Under the pieces are notes generated by a model that was not told the origin of the DNA, did not search any database, and worked only from the letters and a program-made list of their open reading frames with translations. Made by a program: the position numbers and the translations under genes. Below are positions 1 through 10,010 of a DNA stretch of 35,984 nt, one piece after another. Source of the DNA: Streptomyces sp. Je 1-79 (GTDB taxonomy: Bacteria > Actinomycetota > Actinomycetes > Streptomycetales > Streptomycetaceae). The stretch lies in assembly GCF_025195125.1 (NCBI RefSeq), contig NZ_JAMGSL010000001.1, forward strand, positions 245,063 through 281,046, in the 5' to 3' direction. Positions within the stretch are counted from its first letter, which is position 1. Each line of letters starts with the position of its first letter.

Positions 1-18
1 CCGGCTCTGACGATGCGG

Positions 19-1677
19 TCAGACCTGCCCGAGGACCGCCGTGACGGCCTTCCTCAGCGCCGTGTCGGGATCGGCCGACCCCTTCGGGGAGCGCCACGCG
101 ACGAACCCGTCGGGACGGACGAGCACCGCACCGTCCGCGGTGATGCCGTGGAGCTCCGCCCAGTCCAGACCGCTCTCGGGGGACAGCTCCGCGTCGGGCC
201 CGTCGCCGATCCGGTACGAGACCAGCGGCAGGGACAGCTCGCGCGCGACGCGTGTCGCCGCCGCGTGCCATGCGTCGGAGTCCCCTTCGGAACTCAGGAG
301 CACGAGGGTCCGCTCGTACAGGTCGAGACTGGAGACCCGGTCACCGGCGCGGTCCAGCCACATGTGAGGCGCGCGGCTCCCCGGCTCGCCCGTCAGGCGC
401 AGACCGTCGGGCACGACAGGAATCGCCTGGTCGGCGCCCTGGACCGCGCCCTGCGGATAGCGGTACCCCAGCGCCACGTTGAGGATGCCGCCCTTCCGCC
501 CCCCGGGGCCCCCGGCCCCGGAATCGGGGGCGTACCCCGGGTGGCTGTGCTCGACCGAACGCGACGAGGCGCGGGCACTCGTCGCCTCCGCGACCGGACG
601 GCGCTCCGCGTCGTAGGTCGCGAGCAGGCGCGGGCCGGCCCATCCGTCCAGTACGGCCGCCAGCTTCCAGGCGAGGTTGTGGGCGTCCTGGATACCGGTG
701 TTGGAGCCGAACGCCCCGGTGGGCGGCATCTCGTGCGCGGCGTCACCGACGAGGAACACCCGGCCGTCCGCGTACCGTTCGGCGACCCGCTGGGCGGCGT
801 GCCACGGCGCCCTGCCGGTGATCTCCACGTCCAGATCGGGCACGCCCACGGCCCGCCGGATGTGTTCCCTGCACCGCTCGTCGGTGAACTCCTCCAGCGT
901 CTCGCCGTGCTCGGGGTGCCAGGGGGCGTGGAACACCCAGTGCTCCTCGTTGTCGACCGGCAGCAGCGCCCCGTCGGCCTCCGGGTTCGTCAGGTAGCAG
1001 ACGACGAAACGCCGGTCACCGACGACGCCGGCGAGACCGCGGGAGACGAACGTGACGCTCACGTTGTGGAACAGGTCGCCCGGGCCGGTCTGCCCGATGC
1101 CGAGCTGTTCGCGGATCGGGCTGCGCGGACCGTCCGCCGCGACGAGGTAGTCCGCGCGGATGGTGACGTGCTCGCCCGTGTCGCGGCTCTTGACCCGCGC
1201 GGTCACCCCTTCGGGGGTCTGCTCGAAGGACATCAGCTCCGTCGAGAAACGCAGGTCCCCGCCCAGCTCACGGGCGCTCTCCATCAGCACCGGTTCGAGA
1301 TCGTTCTGGCTGCACAGGCACCATCCGGCCGGACTGAGACGGGCGAGTCCGCCGCCGGGGTCGATCTCCTTGAACAGCCATTCGCCGGCATCGCCGACCA
1401 GGCTCGGCGTCTGCAGGATGCCGTTGTTCCGCGCCAACACGGACGCGGCCTCCTGGATGCGCTCCTGCACCCCGGCCCCCCGGAACAGCTCCATGGTGCG
1501 CACGTTGTTGCCGCGCCCCCGTGGATGGACCGAGGTGGCCGCGTGGCGCTCGACGAGGGTGTGCGGCACGCCGAGACGCCCCAGGAACAGCGACGTGGAC
1601 AGGCCCACCAGTGAGCCGCCGACGATGAGGACGGGCGTGCGGTGAACGACCTCGCCGGCGTCTTCGGATCGGTTCAT
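19..1677 (-). CDS. whiE-VIII: FAD-dependent aromatic hydroxylase of the spore-pigment locus (WhiE ORFVIII type)
   Basis: A 552-residue PgaE/RdmE-type flavoprotein monooxygenase, predicted to hydroxylate the aromatic spore-pigment polyketide late in assembly. Seen: an N-terminal dinucleotide fold (VLIVGGSLVGLS, residues about 16-27), the DG motif (LVAADGPRSPIREQLGI), and the GD motif (GDAAHEMPPTGAFGSNTGIQDAHNLAW is split around GDAAH and GSNTG). A thioredoxin-like C-terminal region is typical of this family. The ATG at 1677 is chosen because GGAGG sits 7 nt upstream; an in-frame extension to 1806 has no family-like sequence. It is transcribed away from the pigment operon, exactly as whiE ORFVIII is in S. 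coelicolor, where it has its own sigma-F-dependent promoter (established for that species). Substrate position of hydroxylation is unknown. Confidence 0.9.
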   Translation of the reverse strand: MNRSEDAGEVVHRTPVLIVGGSLVGLSTSLFLGRLGVPHTLVERHAATSVHPRGRGNNVRTMELFRGAGVQERIQEAASVLARNNGILQTPSLVGDAGEWLFKEIDPGGGLARLSPAGWCLCSQNDLEPVLMESARELGGDLRFSTELMSFEQTPEGVTARVKSRDTGEHVTIRADYLVAADGPRSPIREQLGIGQTGPGDLFHNVSVTFVSRGLAGVVGDRRFVVCYLTNPEADGALLPVDNEEHWVFHAPWHPEHGETLEEFTDERCREHIRRAVGVPDLDVEITGRAPWHAAQRVAERYADGRVFLVGDAAHEMPPTGAFGSNTGIQDAHNLAWKLAAVLDGWAGPRLLATYDAERRPVAEATSARASSRSVEHSHPGYAPDSGAGGPGGRKGGILNVALGYRYPQGAVQGADQAIPVVPDGLRLTGEPGSRAPHMWLDRAGDRVSSLDLYERTLVLLSSEGDSDAWHAAATRVARELSLPLVSYRIGDGPDAELSPESGLDWAELHGITADGAVLVRPDGFVAWRSPKGSADPDTALRKAVTAVLGQV

Positions 1678-1933
1678 TGAATGCCTCCAGCGCCGCCTGC
1701 GACGCGAGTCAGGGGTGGGAAGCAGATTCATGCCCTCCGAGGACCGGTGCGCGCGCCCGGAGCACCCGATTGACGCGCGGTTCACTCGTCCTGACGCGCG
1801 GTTCACTCGTCCGCCCCGTGGGGCTCGCGTGGATCGAGGTGCCCGTCGACGATCGGCTCATGACGACCCCGGCGCCCTCCTCGGGCACGGCGGTCCCTCC
1901 CGACCCTCCGTGAAGAGAGAAGAGGTGCGTCGC
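1678..1933. promoter_or_regulatory. Divergent promoter region of the pigment locus, with a 21-bp tandem repeat
   Basis: This 256-bp gap separates the divergently transcribed hydroxylase and the pigment operon, so it must hold both promoters. A perfect two-copy tandem repeat with a 21-bp unit occupies 1771-1812; each copy contains TGACGCGCGGTTCACTCG. The 21-bp period is two helical turns, so both copies present the same DNA face. I could not assign convincing -10/-35 hexamers for sigma-WhiG or sigma-F by eye. Known for whiE in S. coelicolor: the two divergent promoters are developmentally controlled; here that is inferred from synteny only. Confidence 0.6.
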
Positions 1934-3058
1934 ATGACCAGCTCGGGACGCATATCGCAGTCGGCGTTCGACGGCTCCAGGCTGCGGGTGATCCTGCTCC
2001 TCGACCTGTACGAAGGAGCCCAGGAGCAGTTCCTGGACGCGTACGAACTCATGCGCAAGCAGGTCGCCTCCGTCCCCGGACACATCAGCGACCAGCTCTG
2101 CCAGTCCATCGAGAACCCCTCGCAGTGGCTCATCACCAGCGAGTGGGAGAGCGCTCCGCCGTTCCTCGCCTGGGTGAACAGCGAGGAGCACGTCGAGACC
2201 GTCCGGCCCATGCACAGCTGCGTCCGGGACACCCGGTCGATGCGCTACAGCATCGTCCGCGAGACCGGCCCCCGTCAGCAGGCCACCCCGGACACGACGT
2301 CGAAGGGCGTCCAGGTCGCGGCCCGCGTCGGTGACGGCGTGGCACGCCACGCCCTCACCTTCACCGTCAAGCCCGGCTCCGAGTCGAAGGTCGCGGAGCT
2401 GCTCGCCGGGTACCAGTCGCCCAAGGCCCAGGTCGACGAGAACACCCGGCTGCGCCGCACCTCGCTCTTCATGCACGGCAACCGCGTCGTGCGAGCGGTG
2501 GAAGTGGAGGGCGACCTCCTCGCGGCCCTGCGCCACGTCGCCCGTCAGCCCGAGGTACGAGCGGTCGAGGAGGCCATCAACCCGTACCTGGAGCAGGACC
2601 GGGACCTGACCGACCCCGAATCGGCGCGCGTCTTCTTCACCCGGGCGGCGCTCCCGGCCGTGCACCACGTGGTGTCCGGACGGCCCGCCCCCGACGGACT
2701 GCGGCGCCACGCGCTGTACTACCCGGCGAAGGAAGGCCGCGGGATGGACCTGGCCAAGCTGCTCGCCCAGCAGGACGAGGCGGCGGCGGACGACCCGGAC
2801 AGCCCGGTGTGGGGCAGCACCGTCTTCCAGCGCGACGACATCGTGGTGCGTCTCGTCGACATCACGGGCGACCTCGACGCCGACCCCGTCGCGTCCCTCG
2901 GCCTCAAGGGCCCCCGCAAGGCGGCGGTCCTCGCGCGCCTCCTCGACGGTGCCGCGATCGGAGTCGAGGGACCCCTCGACAACGACCGCAACATCAACCG
3001 GCTCCTGTCGCACGCCGACATGCTGCCCGTCACCGACCGCAGCTCGGCGGACTCCTGA
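1934..3058 (+). CDS. whiE-I: SchA/CurD-like pigment-locus protein (WhiE ORFI type)
   Basis: A 374-residue protein of the SchA/CurD family, found as the first gene of spore-pigment operons (S. halstedii sch, S. curacoi cur, whiE ORFI). Its biochemical role is not firmly known. Seen: an N-terminal ferredoxin-like alpha+beta barrel resembling antibiotic-biosynthesis monooxygenase domains (about residues 15-110, [20 protein letters not shown]), followed by two similar SchA/CurD segments, each opening with RHAL ([15 protein letters not shown] and [16 protein letters not shown]). The ATG at 1934 follows a GAGAGAAGAGG purine run; the open frame to 1715 upstream lacks family sequence and would cross the promoter region. 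A perfect 11-bp hairpin follows at 3064-3089, before the next gene. Confidence 0.88.
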   Translation: MTSSGRISQSAFDGSRLRVILLLDLYEGAQEQFLDAYELMRKQVASVPGHISDQLCQSIENPSQWLITSEWESAPPFLAWVNSEEHVETVRPMHSCVRDTRSMRYSIVRETGPRQQATPDTTSKGVQVAARVGDGVARHALTFTVKPGSESKVAELLAGYQSPKAQVDENTRLRRTSLFMHGNRVVRAVEVEGDLLAALRHVARQPEVRAVEEAINPYLEQDRDLTDPESARVFFTRAALPAVHHVVSGRPAPDGLRRHALYYPAKEGRGMDLAKLLAQQDEAAADDPDSPVWGSTVFQRDDIVVRLVDITGDLDADPVASLGLKGPRKAAVLARLLDGAAIGVEGPLDNDRNINRLLSHADMLPVTDRSSADS

Positions 3059-3063
3059 CGTTC

Positions 3064-3089
3064 GGCCGCGGCCCCCAAGGGCCGCGGCC
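3064..3089 (+). promoter_or_regulatory. Intra-operon hairpin between whiE-I and whiE-II genes
   Basis: GGCCGCGGCCC (3064-3074), a 4-nt CCAA loop, and GGGCCGCGGCC (3079-3089) form a perfect 11-bp, all-GC stem starting 5 nt after the whiE-I stop. It is followed by a C-rich run but not by a U-tract. It may be a partial terminator or an mRNA processing/stability element that sets the ratio of the first gene to the downstream polyketide synthase genes. Confidence 0.6.
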
Positions 3090-3129
3090 CTCCCCCCGCA
3101 CGTCACTGCCACACTCGGAGGTAACAACC

Positions 3130-3600
3130 ATGCTCAAGCAGCGTCCTCGCATCGTGTCCCTGAGCGAGACGGAACCCAACCGCAGGCGCGGAGGTGACCT
3201 GCGGGCCATGCTCACGCCGGCCACCGTGGGTTCCACCAGCGGCTTCATGGGCCTGGCCATCGTCCAGCCCGGCGAGCGCATCGGTGAGCACTACCACCCG
3301 TACTCCGAGGAGTTCGTGTACGTCGTCCAGGGCGCGCTCGAAGTCGACCTGGACGGTGACACGTACACACTCCAGCCCGACCACGGGCTCCTGATCCCCA
3401 TCGACGTGCGGCACCGCTTCCGCAACGTCGGCGACGTGGAGGCCCGCATGGTCTTCCACCTGGGCCCGCTCGCCCCGCGTCCGAGCCTCGGCCACGTCGA
3501 CACCGAGGTCACCGACGAGGCCGAGCTCGCCGCGGCGGGCCCGCACCTGACCGTGCACGACCCGGGACAGGTGTCCGAGCGAAGCGGGGCCATCGAGTGA
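3130..3600 (+). CDS. whiE-II: Cupin-fold protein of the spore-pigment operon (WhiE ORFII type)
   Basis: A 156-residue single-domain cupin. Seen: the first cupin motif with metal ligands ([17 protein letters not shown], residues about 55-72) and the second motif ([20 protein letters not shown]). These give a His-His-Glu...His set capable of binding one metal ion. Cupins of this position (WhiE ORFII, CurC/SchB group) are conserved in spore-pigment operons and probably assist cyclisation or oxidation of the nascent polyketide; the exact reaction is not established. The ATG at 3130 has GGAGG 8 nt upstream. Its TGA overlaps the GTG start of the ketosynthase gene (GTGA), so the two are translationally coupled. 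Confidence 0.88.
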   Translation: MLKQRPRIVSLSETEPNRRRGGDLRAMLTPATVGSTSGFMGLAIVQPGERIGEHYHPYSEEFVYVVQGALEVDLDGDTYTLQPDHGLLIPIDVRHRFRNVGDVEARMVFHLGPLAPRPSLGHVDTEVTDEAELAAAGPHLTVHDPGQVSERSGAIE

Positions 3601-4865
3601 CCCGGCGAGTGGCCGTCACCGGTATCGGTGTGGTCGCTCCGGGCGGCACCGGAGCGAAGGCGTTCTGGGACCTCCTCGCCGCCGGCCGTACCGCGACCCG
3701 CGGCATCACCCTCTTCGACCCGGCCGGCCTGCGCTCACGCATAGCCGCCGAGTGCGACTTCGACCCGACGGCCCACGGCCTGGACCCGGAGCTGAGCCGG
3801 CACGCCGACCGGTACATCCAGTTCGCCGTCGTCGCCGCCGGAGAAGCCGTGAGCGACTCCGGACTCGACACCGACGCCGAGGACCCCTGGCGCGTCGCCG
3901 TCTCCCTGGGCAGCGCGGTCGGCGGCACCACCCGGCTCGAACACGACTACGTCCTGGTCAGCGAGGGCGGACGGCGGTGGGACGTGGACCACCGCGCGGC
4001 CGACCCCAAGCTGCACATGGCGTTCTCGCCGAGCACGCTCGCCTCCGTCGTGGCCGAACAGTTCGGCGCCCGCGGCCCGGTGCAGACCGTCTCCACCGGA
4101 TGCACCTCCGGCCTCGACGCCGTCGGCTACGCCTTCCACACCATCGAGGAAGGCCGGGCGGACGTCTGCATCGCCGGGGCGTCGGACTCCCCGATATCCC
4201 CGATCACCATGGCCTGCTTCGACGCCATCAAGGCCACCTCCCCCGACAACGACGACCCGGAGCACGCCTCCAGGCCCTTCGACAACAACCGCAACGGTTT
4301 CGTCATGGGCGAAGGAGCGGCGGTCCTCGTCCTGGAGGAGTACGAGCACGCCAGGGCCCGCGGTGCGCACATCTACTGCGAGATCGGCGGCTACGCCACC
4401 TTCGGCAACGCGTACCACATGACCGGACTGACCGGCGAGGGACTGGAGATGTCCCGGGCGATCGACTCCACGCTCGACCAGGCCCGGCTCGACCCCACGC
4501 TGATCGACTACGTCAACGCGCACGGCTCGGGCACCCGGCAGAACGACCGGCACGAGACCGCCGCCGTGAAGCGGTCGCTGGGCGCACACGCCTACGACAC
4601 GCCCATGAGCTCCATCAAGTCCATGGTGGGGCACTCGCTCGGCGCGATCGGCGCGATCGAGGTGGCCGCCTGCGTCCTCGCGCTGAAGCACCAGGTGGTA
4701 CCTCCGACGGCGAACTACGAGACCCCCGACCCCGAGTGCGACCTGGACTACGTGCCGCGCACCGCCCGCCCCCGGAAGCTCAGGAACGTGCTCTCCGTGG
4801 GCAGCGGATTCGGCGGCTTCCAGTCCGCGGTGCTCCTGACGGGGCCGGGTGGGAGGACACGATGA
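3597..4865 (+). CDS. whiE-III: Ketosynthase alpha (KS-alpha) of the minimal type II PKS
   Basis: A 422-residue beta-ketoacyl synthase that, with the chain-length factor and ACP, makes the poly-beta-keto chain. Seen: the nucleophile Cys169 in [13 protein letters not shown], His309 in [11 protein letters not shown], and His346 in [11 protein letters not shown], a complete Cys-His-His triad. The GTG start at 3597 overlaps the cupin stop, and its own TGA overlaps the next ATG (ATGA at 4862-4865). This is the usual arrangement ensuring 1:1 synthesis of the KS/CLF heterodimer. The length matches the family. In the canonical whiE order it is ORFIII. Confidence 0.96.
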   Translation: MTRRVAVTGIGVVAPGGTGAKAFWDLLAAGRTATRGITLFDPAGLRSRIAAECDFDPTAHGLDPELSRHADRYIQFAVVAAGEAVSDSGLDTDAEDPWRVAVSLGSAVGGTTRLEHDYVLVSEGGRRWDVDHRAADPKLHMAFSPSTLASVVAEQFGARGPVQTVSTGCTSGLDAVGYAFHTIEEGRADVCIAGASDSPISPITMACFDAIKATSPDNDDPEHASRPFDNNRNGFVMGEGAAVLVLEEYEHARARGAHIYCEIGGYATFGNAYHMTGLTGEGLEMSRAIDSTLDQARLDPTLIDYVNAHGSGTRQNDRHETAAVKRSLGAHAYDTPMSSIKSMVGHSLGAIGAIEVAACVLALKHQVVPPTANYETPDPECDLDYVPRTARPRKLRNVLSVGSGFGGFQSAVLLTGPGGRTR

Positions 4866-6109
4866 GCACTGAACGCCCACGGCGCGCGGTCGTCACCGGG
4901 ATCGGTGTGATCGCCCCCAACGGACTGCGTGCCGACGCGTACTGGAAGTCCGTCCGGGAAGGGCTCGGCGTACTGGACCGCATCACCCGTGAGGGGTGCG
5001 AGGACATGCCCCTCAAGGTCGCGGGCGAGGTCCGGGGCTTCGACGCCGCCGCCCTGATCGAGGAGCGGTTCCTCGTCCAGACCGACCGGTTCAGCCACTA
5101 CGCCATGGCCGCGGCCCAACTCGCCCTCGACGAGGCCGGCCTCGCCCGTGACGACCCGGAGGAGCCCTTCTCGATCGGCGTGGTCACCGCTGCCGGTTCC
5201 GGCGGCGGCGAGTTCGGCCAGCGGGAGCTCCAGAAGCTCTGGGGCCAGGGATCCAAGTTCGTCGGCCCGTACCAGTCCATCGCCTGGTTCTACGCCGCGA
5301 GCACCGGCCAGATCTCCATCCGGAGCGGGTTCAAGGGACCGTGCGGAGTGGTCGCGAGCGACGAGGCCGGCGGCCTTGACGGCATCGCCCACGCCGCGCG
5401 GGCCGTACGACGCGGAACGGGCGCGGTGATCGTCGGCGCCGCGGAGGCGCCCCTCGCCCCGTACTCGATGGTGTGCCAGCTCGGATACCCGGAGCTCAGC
5501 ACCGTCGAGGACCCGGACCGCGCCTACCGGCCCTTCACCGCCGGCGCCTGCGGCTTCGTCCCCGCGGAGGGCGGCGCGATGCTCGTCGTGGAGGACGAGT
5601 CCCGGGCCCGCGACCGGGGAGCGGCCGTCCGGGCCGTCGTGGCCGGCCACGGCGCCACGTTCACCGGCGCCTCCCGATGGGAGGAGTCCCGGGAGGGGCT
5701 CGCCCGCGCCATCCGCGTCGCCCTCGACGAGGCCGCCTGCGCCCCCGAGGAGATCGACGTCGTCTTCGCCGACGCCCTGGGCGTACCGGAGGCGGACCGC
5801 GCCGAGGCGCTGGCCATCGCCGACGCCCTCGGAGCGCACGCCACCCGCGTACCCGTCACGGCGCCCAAGACGGGCATCGGCCGCGCCTATTGCGGGGCGC
5901 CCGTCCTGGACACCGCCGCCGCGGTCTTCGCGATGGAACACGGCGTGGTGCCCCCCACCCCCAACGTGTTCGACATCTGCCACGACCTCGATCTGGTGAT
6001 GTCCCGCGCTCGCCCCGCCGAGCTGCGCACGGCCCTCGTCCTCAGCCGGGGACTCATGGGATCCAACGCGGCGCTCGTCGTGCGCCGCGGCGACGACTCC
6101 GCCCGGTAG
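4862..6109 (+). CDS. whiE-IV: Chain-length factor / KS-beta of the type II PKS
   Basis: A 415-residue ketosynthase homologue that pairs with KS-alpha and fixes polyketide length. Seen: the KS fold ([14 protein letters not shown] at the N-terminus; [27 protein letters not shown] near the C-terminus) with no active-site cysteine. At the position of KS-alpha Cys169 there is Glu168 ([12 protein letters not shown]). In most chain-length factors this residue is Gln. The change Gln to Glu is notable because that Gln has been linked to decarboxylative priming. Chain length cannot be read from sequence by eye; whiE systems are thought to make long (about C24) chains. Confidence 0.94.
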   Translation: MSTERPRRAVVTGIGVIAPNGLRADAYWKSVREGLGVLDRITREGCEDMPLKVAGEVRGFDAAALIEERFLVQTDRFSHYAMAAAQLALDEAGLARDDPEEPFSIGVVTAAGSGGGEFGQRELQKLWGQGSKFVGPYQSIAWFYAASTGQISIRSGFKGPCGVVASDEAGGLDGIAHAARAVRRGTGAVIVGAAEAPLAPYSMVCQLGYPELSTVEDPDRAYRPFTAGACGFVPAEGGAMLVVEDESRARDRGAAVRAVVAGHGATFTGASRWEESREGLARAIRVALDEAACAPEEIDVVFADALGVPEADRAEALAIADALGAHATRVPVTAPKTGIGRAYCGAPVLDTAAAVFAMEHGVVPPTPNVFDICHDLDLVMSRARPAELRTALVLSRGLMGSNAALVVRRGDDSAR

Positions 6110-6133
6110 GACCGGGCGGGAAGGAGAGCACAC

Positions 6134-6875
<742 letters not shown>

Positions 6876-6958
6876 CCGAACCAGGCCGCACACGCGCCCA
6901 CGCGCACACGCGCCTGCCCGGACATCCGCACACCCGCACACCCCAGGAAGGACGCTCG

Positions 6959-7291
6959 ATGCACCACGCTCTGATCGTCGCCCGCATGGCGCCCGATTCG
7001 GCGCCGGCGATCGCCGACGTGTTCGCCGCCTCCGACCGCGGCGAACTCCCGCACCTGGTCGGCGTCACCCGGCGTCGCCTCTTCCAGTTCGGCGACGTGT
7101 ACCTGCACCTCATCGAGGCGGACCAGGACCCGGCGCCGGCCATCGCGAAGCTGACCGGGCACCCGGAGTTCCGGGACGCCAGCGAGAAACTGTCGGCGTA
7201 CGTCAGCGCGTACGACCCGAAGACGTGGCGCAGCCCCAAGGACGCCATGGCGCAGTGCTTCTACCGCTGGGAGCGGGACGCAGGCTCCTGA
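6959..7291 (+). CDS. whiE-VII: TcmI-family polyketide cyclase (WhiE ORFVII type)
   Basis: A 110-residue small ferredoxin-like alpha+beta barrel cyclase of the TcmI family, predicted to form later rings of the pigment aglycone. Seen: the N-terminal strand HHALIVARM, the helix APAIADVFAASDRGELPHLVGV, the VYLHLIEAD strand, and the conserved tail MAQCFYRWE. The ATG at 6959 has AGGAAGG 8 nt upstream. It is the last gene of the pigment operon; the 83-bp gap before it is rich in CACGCG repeats, and a strong terminator follows. Confidence 0.93.
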   Translation: MHHALIVARMAPDSAPAIADVFAASDRGELPHLVGVTRRRLFQFGDVYLHLIEADQDPAPAIAKLTGHPEFRDASEKLSAYVSAYDPKTWRSPKDAMAQCFYRWERDAGS

Positions 7292-7316
7292 TCTCCCTAG
7301 CGCACGCACGACAGAG

Positions 7317-7370
7317 AAACCCGAGGCCGCCCGCCCCGCGAACGACGCGGAGCGGGCGGCCTCGGGTTTT
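7317..7370 (+). terminator. Bidirectional factor-independent terminator of the pigment operon
   Basis: CCCGAGGCCGCCCGC (7320-7334) pairs perfectly with GCGGGCGGCCTCGGG (7352-7366), extended by AAA/TTT to give T-runs on both strands. An inner stem CCGCG/CGCGG lies in the loop. It sits between two convergent genes, so it can end transcripts from both the pigment operon and the methyltransferase gene. Confidence 0.92.
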
Positions 7371-7384
7371 CCTCCTTCGCCCCG

Positions 7385-8434
7385 TCAGGCGGGAACGGTG
7401 CACTCGAAGGCGTGGAGGTACGCGTTGACCGGGCGGATCTCGCCGATGACGAGCCCCGCGTCCGTCAGCCGGTCGACCATGCTCTGCCGGGTGTGCTTCG
7501 CACCGCCGACATTGAGGAGCAGCAGCAGGTCCATGGCCGTCGTGAACCTCATCGAGGGCGTGTCGTCGACGAGGTTCTCGATCACGACGACCCGGGCGCC
7601 CGGGCGGGCAGCCCTGCGGACGTTGGCGAGCGCCCTGCGGGTGCTGTCGTCGTCCCACTCCAGGATGTTCTTGATGATGTACACGTCCGCCTGGACCGGG
7701 ATGTCCTCACGGCAGTCGCCGGCCACGACACGGACCCGGGAGCCGAGCGCGCCGCCGTCCCGCAGGCGCGGATCGGCGTTCTCCACCACCCCGGGCAGGT
7801 CGAGCAGCGTGCCGTTCAGGGCGGGGTGCCGCTCCAGCAGACTCGCCAGGACGTGCCCCTGACCGCCTCCGATGTCCGCGACCGAGGAGGCCCCCCGCAG
7901 ATCGAGCAGGTCGGCGACGTCCTGGGCCGACTGGCGGCTCGACGTCGTCATGGCCCGGTTGAACACGTACGCGGACTCGGGCGCCTCCTCGTTGAGGTAG
8001 GTGAAGAACTCCTTCTCGTACACGTCCTCGAAGACGTTACGGCCCGAGCGCACGGCCTCGTCGAGCTTCGGCCACACGTCCCAGGTCCACGGCTCCGTGC
8101 ACCACAGGGCGATGTACCGCAGGCTGTGCGGATCGTCCTCCCGCAGCAGCCGGGACATCTCGGTGTGGGCGAACGTGCCGTCGGGGTGCTCCGTGAAGAC
8201 ACCCTGGCAGGACAGCGCGCGCAGCAGCCGCCGCAGCGTCCGCGGCTGGGCCTTCACCGCGGCCGCCAGGTCCTCGACGGTCATGGGCGTGTCGGCCAGG
8301 GCGTCCGCCACACCGAGGCGGACGGCCGCGCGTACGGCGGCGGCCTGCGCCGCCCCGAACACGAGCTCCCTGAGCCGCATGGGCGGCGGAGGAGCCGGGT
8401 CGACAGTGGGGGGAACCGGATCAACAGTCGTCAT
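7385..8434 (-). CDS. SAM-dependent O-methyltransferase next to the pigment operon
   Basis: A 349-residue class I methyltransferase of the acetylserotonin/plant-type O-methyltransferase family common in polyketide pathways. Seen: an N-terminal winged-helix dimerisation region (residues about 30-110, LRELVFGAAQAAAVRAAVRLGVADAL is its opening helix), the SAM-binding motif VADIGGGQGHVL, the following LLDLPGVV, and the C-terminal ARVVVIENLVDD strand. The ATG at 8434 has AAGG 8 nt upstream; an extension to 8530 is Arg-rich and unlikely. It converges on the pigment operon and is not one of the eight canonical whiE genes, so a tailoring role on the pigment is inferred from position only. Confidence 0.85.
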   Translation of the reverse strand: MTTVDPVPPTVDPAPPPPMRLRELVFGAAQAAAVRAAVRLGVADALADTPMTVEDLAAAVKAQPRTLRRLLRALSCQGVFTEHPDGTFAHTEMSRLLREDDPHSLRYIALWCTEPWTWDVWPKLDEAVRSGRNVFEDVYEKEFFTYLNEEAPESAYVFNRAMTTSSRQSAQDVADLLDLRGASSVADIGGGQGHVLASLLERHPALNGTLLDLPGVVENADPRLRDGGALGSRVRVVAGDCREDIPVQADVYIIKNILEWDDDSTRRALANVRRAARPGARVVVIENLVDDTPSMRFTTAMDLLLLLNVGGAKHTRQSMVDRLTDAGLVIGEIRPVNAYLHAFECTVPA

Positions 8435-8486
8435 CTGTCGCCTTGTCTGTGCTGTGGTGCCGTGGGTGGGGGAGCGGAGCCGACCG

Positions 8487-9551
8487 TCAGCACATGCCCG
8501 CGGGCTCCGAGACCCCGCAGGTGTTGCCACGGAAGGTGTTGCCCTTGCCGGTGTCCCGGTTGGCGAGGTCGGCCGAGCCGTTGCGGAGGACGACGTTGTC
8601 GCGGATCTCGTTGCGCTCGTTGAGGGCGCCGACGAAGCTCTTGAAGAGCACGATGCCGCCCGACAGCGGCGAGGTGCCGACGTTGTCGACGATCCTGTTC
8701 TCCGCCACCAGCGTCTCCTCGGCGCCGGTGAGGACGATTCCCGAGCCCTGGAGGAACGGCAGTCGGGGGGTCTTGGGGCAGTGCTTGTTGTTGGCGTGGA
8801 TGTTGTTCCGGCGCAGGCTCATCGCCCCGGCCCGTGGAGTGGACTCGTCGCCGACCACGAAGACGGCGGCGCAGTTCCCGGTCGCCTCGTTGCGCTCGAC
8901 GGTGAGGTTCCGCAGGCGCCGCACGGTGACGCCGATCCGGTTGCCGGACATCCGGTTGTGACGGATCACCGTCCCCTTGGCGTCGACGGCTCCGGCCTCG
9001 GTGTCGGTGGTGTTGGAGACGAACAGTCCGGCGTCGGCGTTGTCCCGGGCGACGTTGCGGGTCAGCACGCTGCGTACCGACCGCTCCAGGGCGATGCCCC
9101 AGTTGCCGTTCTTCTCGGCGGTCACCCGGTGGACCTTCAGCCGGTCGGTCCGCGACGCCCACAGGCCGTTCTTGGTGAAGTTCCTGAGCGTCAGCGAGCG
9201 TACGGTGACGCCCTCGACGGGACGGCTGTCCGTGCCGGTCACGCAGATGCCGTGGCCGGCCTTGGCGCACGTGTCGTCGGCGGCGGCCTTGCCGGGCACG
9301 AGGACGGTGGGGAAGACGGTCGAGCCCCGCAGGGTCACGTTCGACGTGGTGATGCGGACGCTCTCCCGGTAGGTACCGGGGGAGAGGACGACCGTGTCCC
9401 CGGGCCTCGCGGCGTCCACTGCTTGCTGGATCGACTGGCCGGGCTTGACCCGGTGCACGGTCCGATGGCCGGCCGTCGGAGCGGCGGCCCCCATACCCGA
9501 GACCACGAGGGTCACGGTGCATGCCAGGTAGGCAATCTGTCGTTTGGTCAT
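8487..9551 (-). CDS. Secreted right-handed parallel beta-helix protein
   Basis: A 354-residue exported protein. Seen: a short signal peptide (residues 1-24: KRQ then a hydrophobic core ending SGMGAAAPTAG), then the opening typical of pectate-lyase/NosD-like folds (QSIQQAVDAARPGDTVVLSPGTYRESV). Many Asn-rich coils follow (NVTLRGST, GVTVRSLTLRNFTKNGLW, GNRIGVTVRRLRNLTVERNEATGN), indicating about ten parallel beta-helix turns. The fold suggests binding or cleavage of a polysaccharide outside the cell, but no catalytic triad can be assigned. The ATG at 9551 has only a weak ribosome binding site. It lies 52 bp upstream of the methyltransferase start on the same strand, so the two may be cotranscribed. 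Confidence 0.8.
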   Translation of the reverse strand: MTKRQIAYLACTVTLVVSGMGAAAPTAGHRTVHRVKPGQSIQQAVDAARPGDTVVLSPGTYRESVRITTSNVTLRGSTVFPTVLVPGKAAADDTCAKAGHGICVTGTDSRPVEGVTVRSLTLRNFTKNGLWASRTDRLKVHRVTAEKNGNWGIALERSVRSVLTRNVARDNADAGLFVSNTTDTEAGAVDAKGTVIRHNRMSGNRIGVTVRRLRNLTVERNEATGNCAAVFVVGDESTPRAGAMSLRRNNIHANNKHCPKTPRLPFLQGSGIVLTGAEETLVAENRIVDNVGTSPLSGGIVLFKSFVGALNERNEIRDNVVLRNGSADLANRDTGKGNTFRGNTCGVSEPAGMC

Positions 9552-10010
9552 ATGGCGAAGTTATGAGCGGGCCTTCCGCCCCGCCACCGCTGATCACCCG
9601 GGTGGGCTGACCGCTGCGCCGAACGTCGACCGAGTCGGTGAACCGGGCGAGGAGCCGCGGCCGAGGCCTCCCGCCGAGGCGCGGGGGAGGGCTGCCCCGC
9701 GGCGCCATCAGACTTGCCGTCACATGACCAGGCGCGACGGTCGCGAGCCCGCATGATCCACAAGACACCCCCGACGACAGGGCCTAGCCCGTTCGCCCCC
9801 TGGGCGCGGTTGTTCTCGCCGCGTCCTGCTCGCGACCGTGACCTGCGGTGACGGGTCCTGAGCAGACGATCAAGAGCCCGACCGGGCGACACCCGCGCAC
9901 GCCGCTCGCGTTGCGGTGACCAGGGACCGGCGTTTGCCTCGTGCACGGAGCACAGCACAGGCGCCGCGCAGTCACGCCGGCCGAGAACTGCTCCGTCGGA
10001 GGAGAAAACC
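9552..10010. other. 459-bp divergent intergenic region
   Basis: This gap separates the divergently transcribed beta-helix protein and the sortase-associated secreted protein, so it should carry two promoters. I could not identify convincing promoter hexamers or an operator. A clear GGAGGAG ribosome binding site stands at its right end for the gene at 10011. Open frames in it are Arg/Pro-rich and look like GC-driven artefacts. Confidence 0.5.

Noticed and set aside
1771..1812. Canonical MtrA box
   Set aside because: GTTCAC half-sites are present but separated by 21 bp rather than the usual 11-bp register, so I list only a repeat of unknown binder.
3752..6109. A long plus-strand frame running through the ketosynthase gene
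   Set aside because: Its first part is Arg/His-rich out-of-frame reading of KS-alpha; only the portion from 4862 is real, as the chain-length factor.
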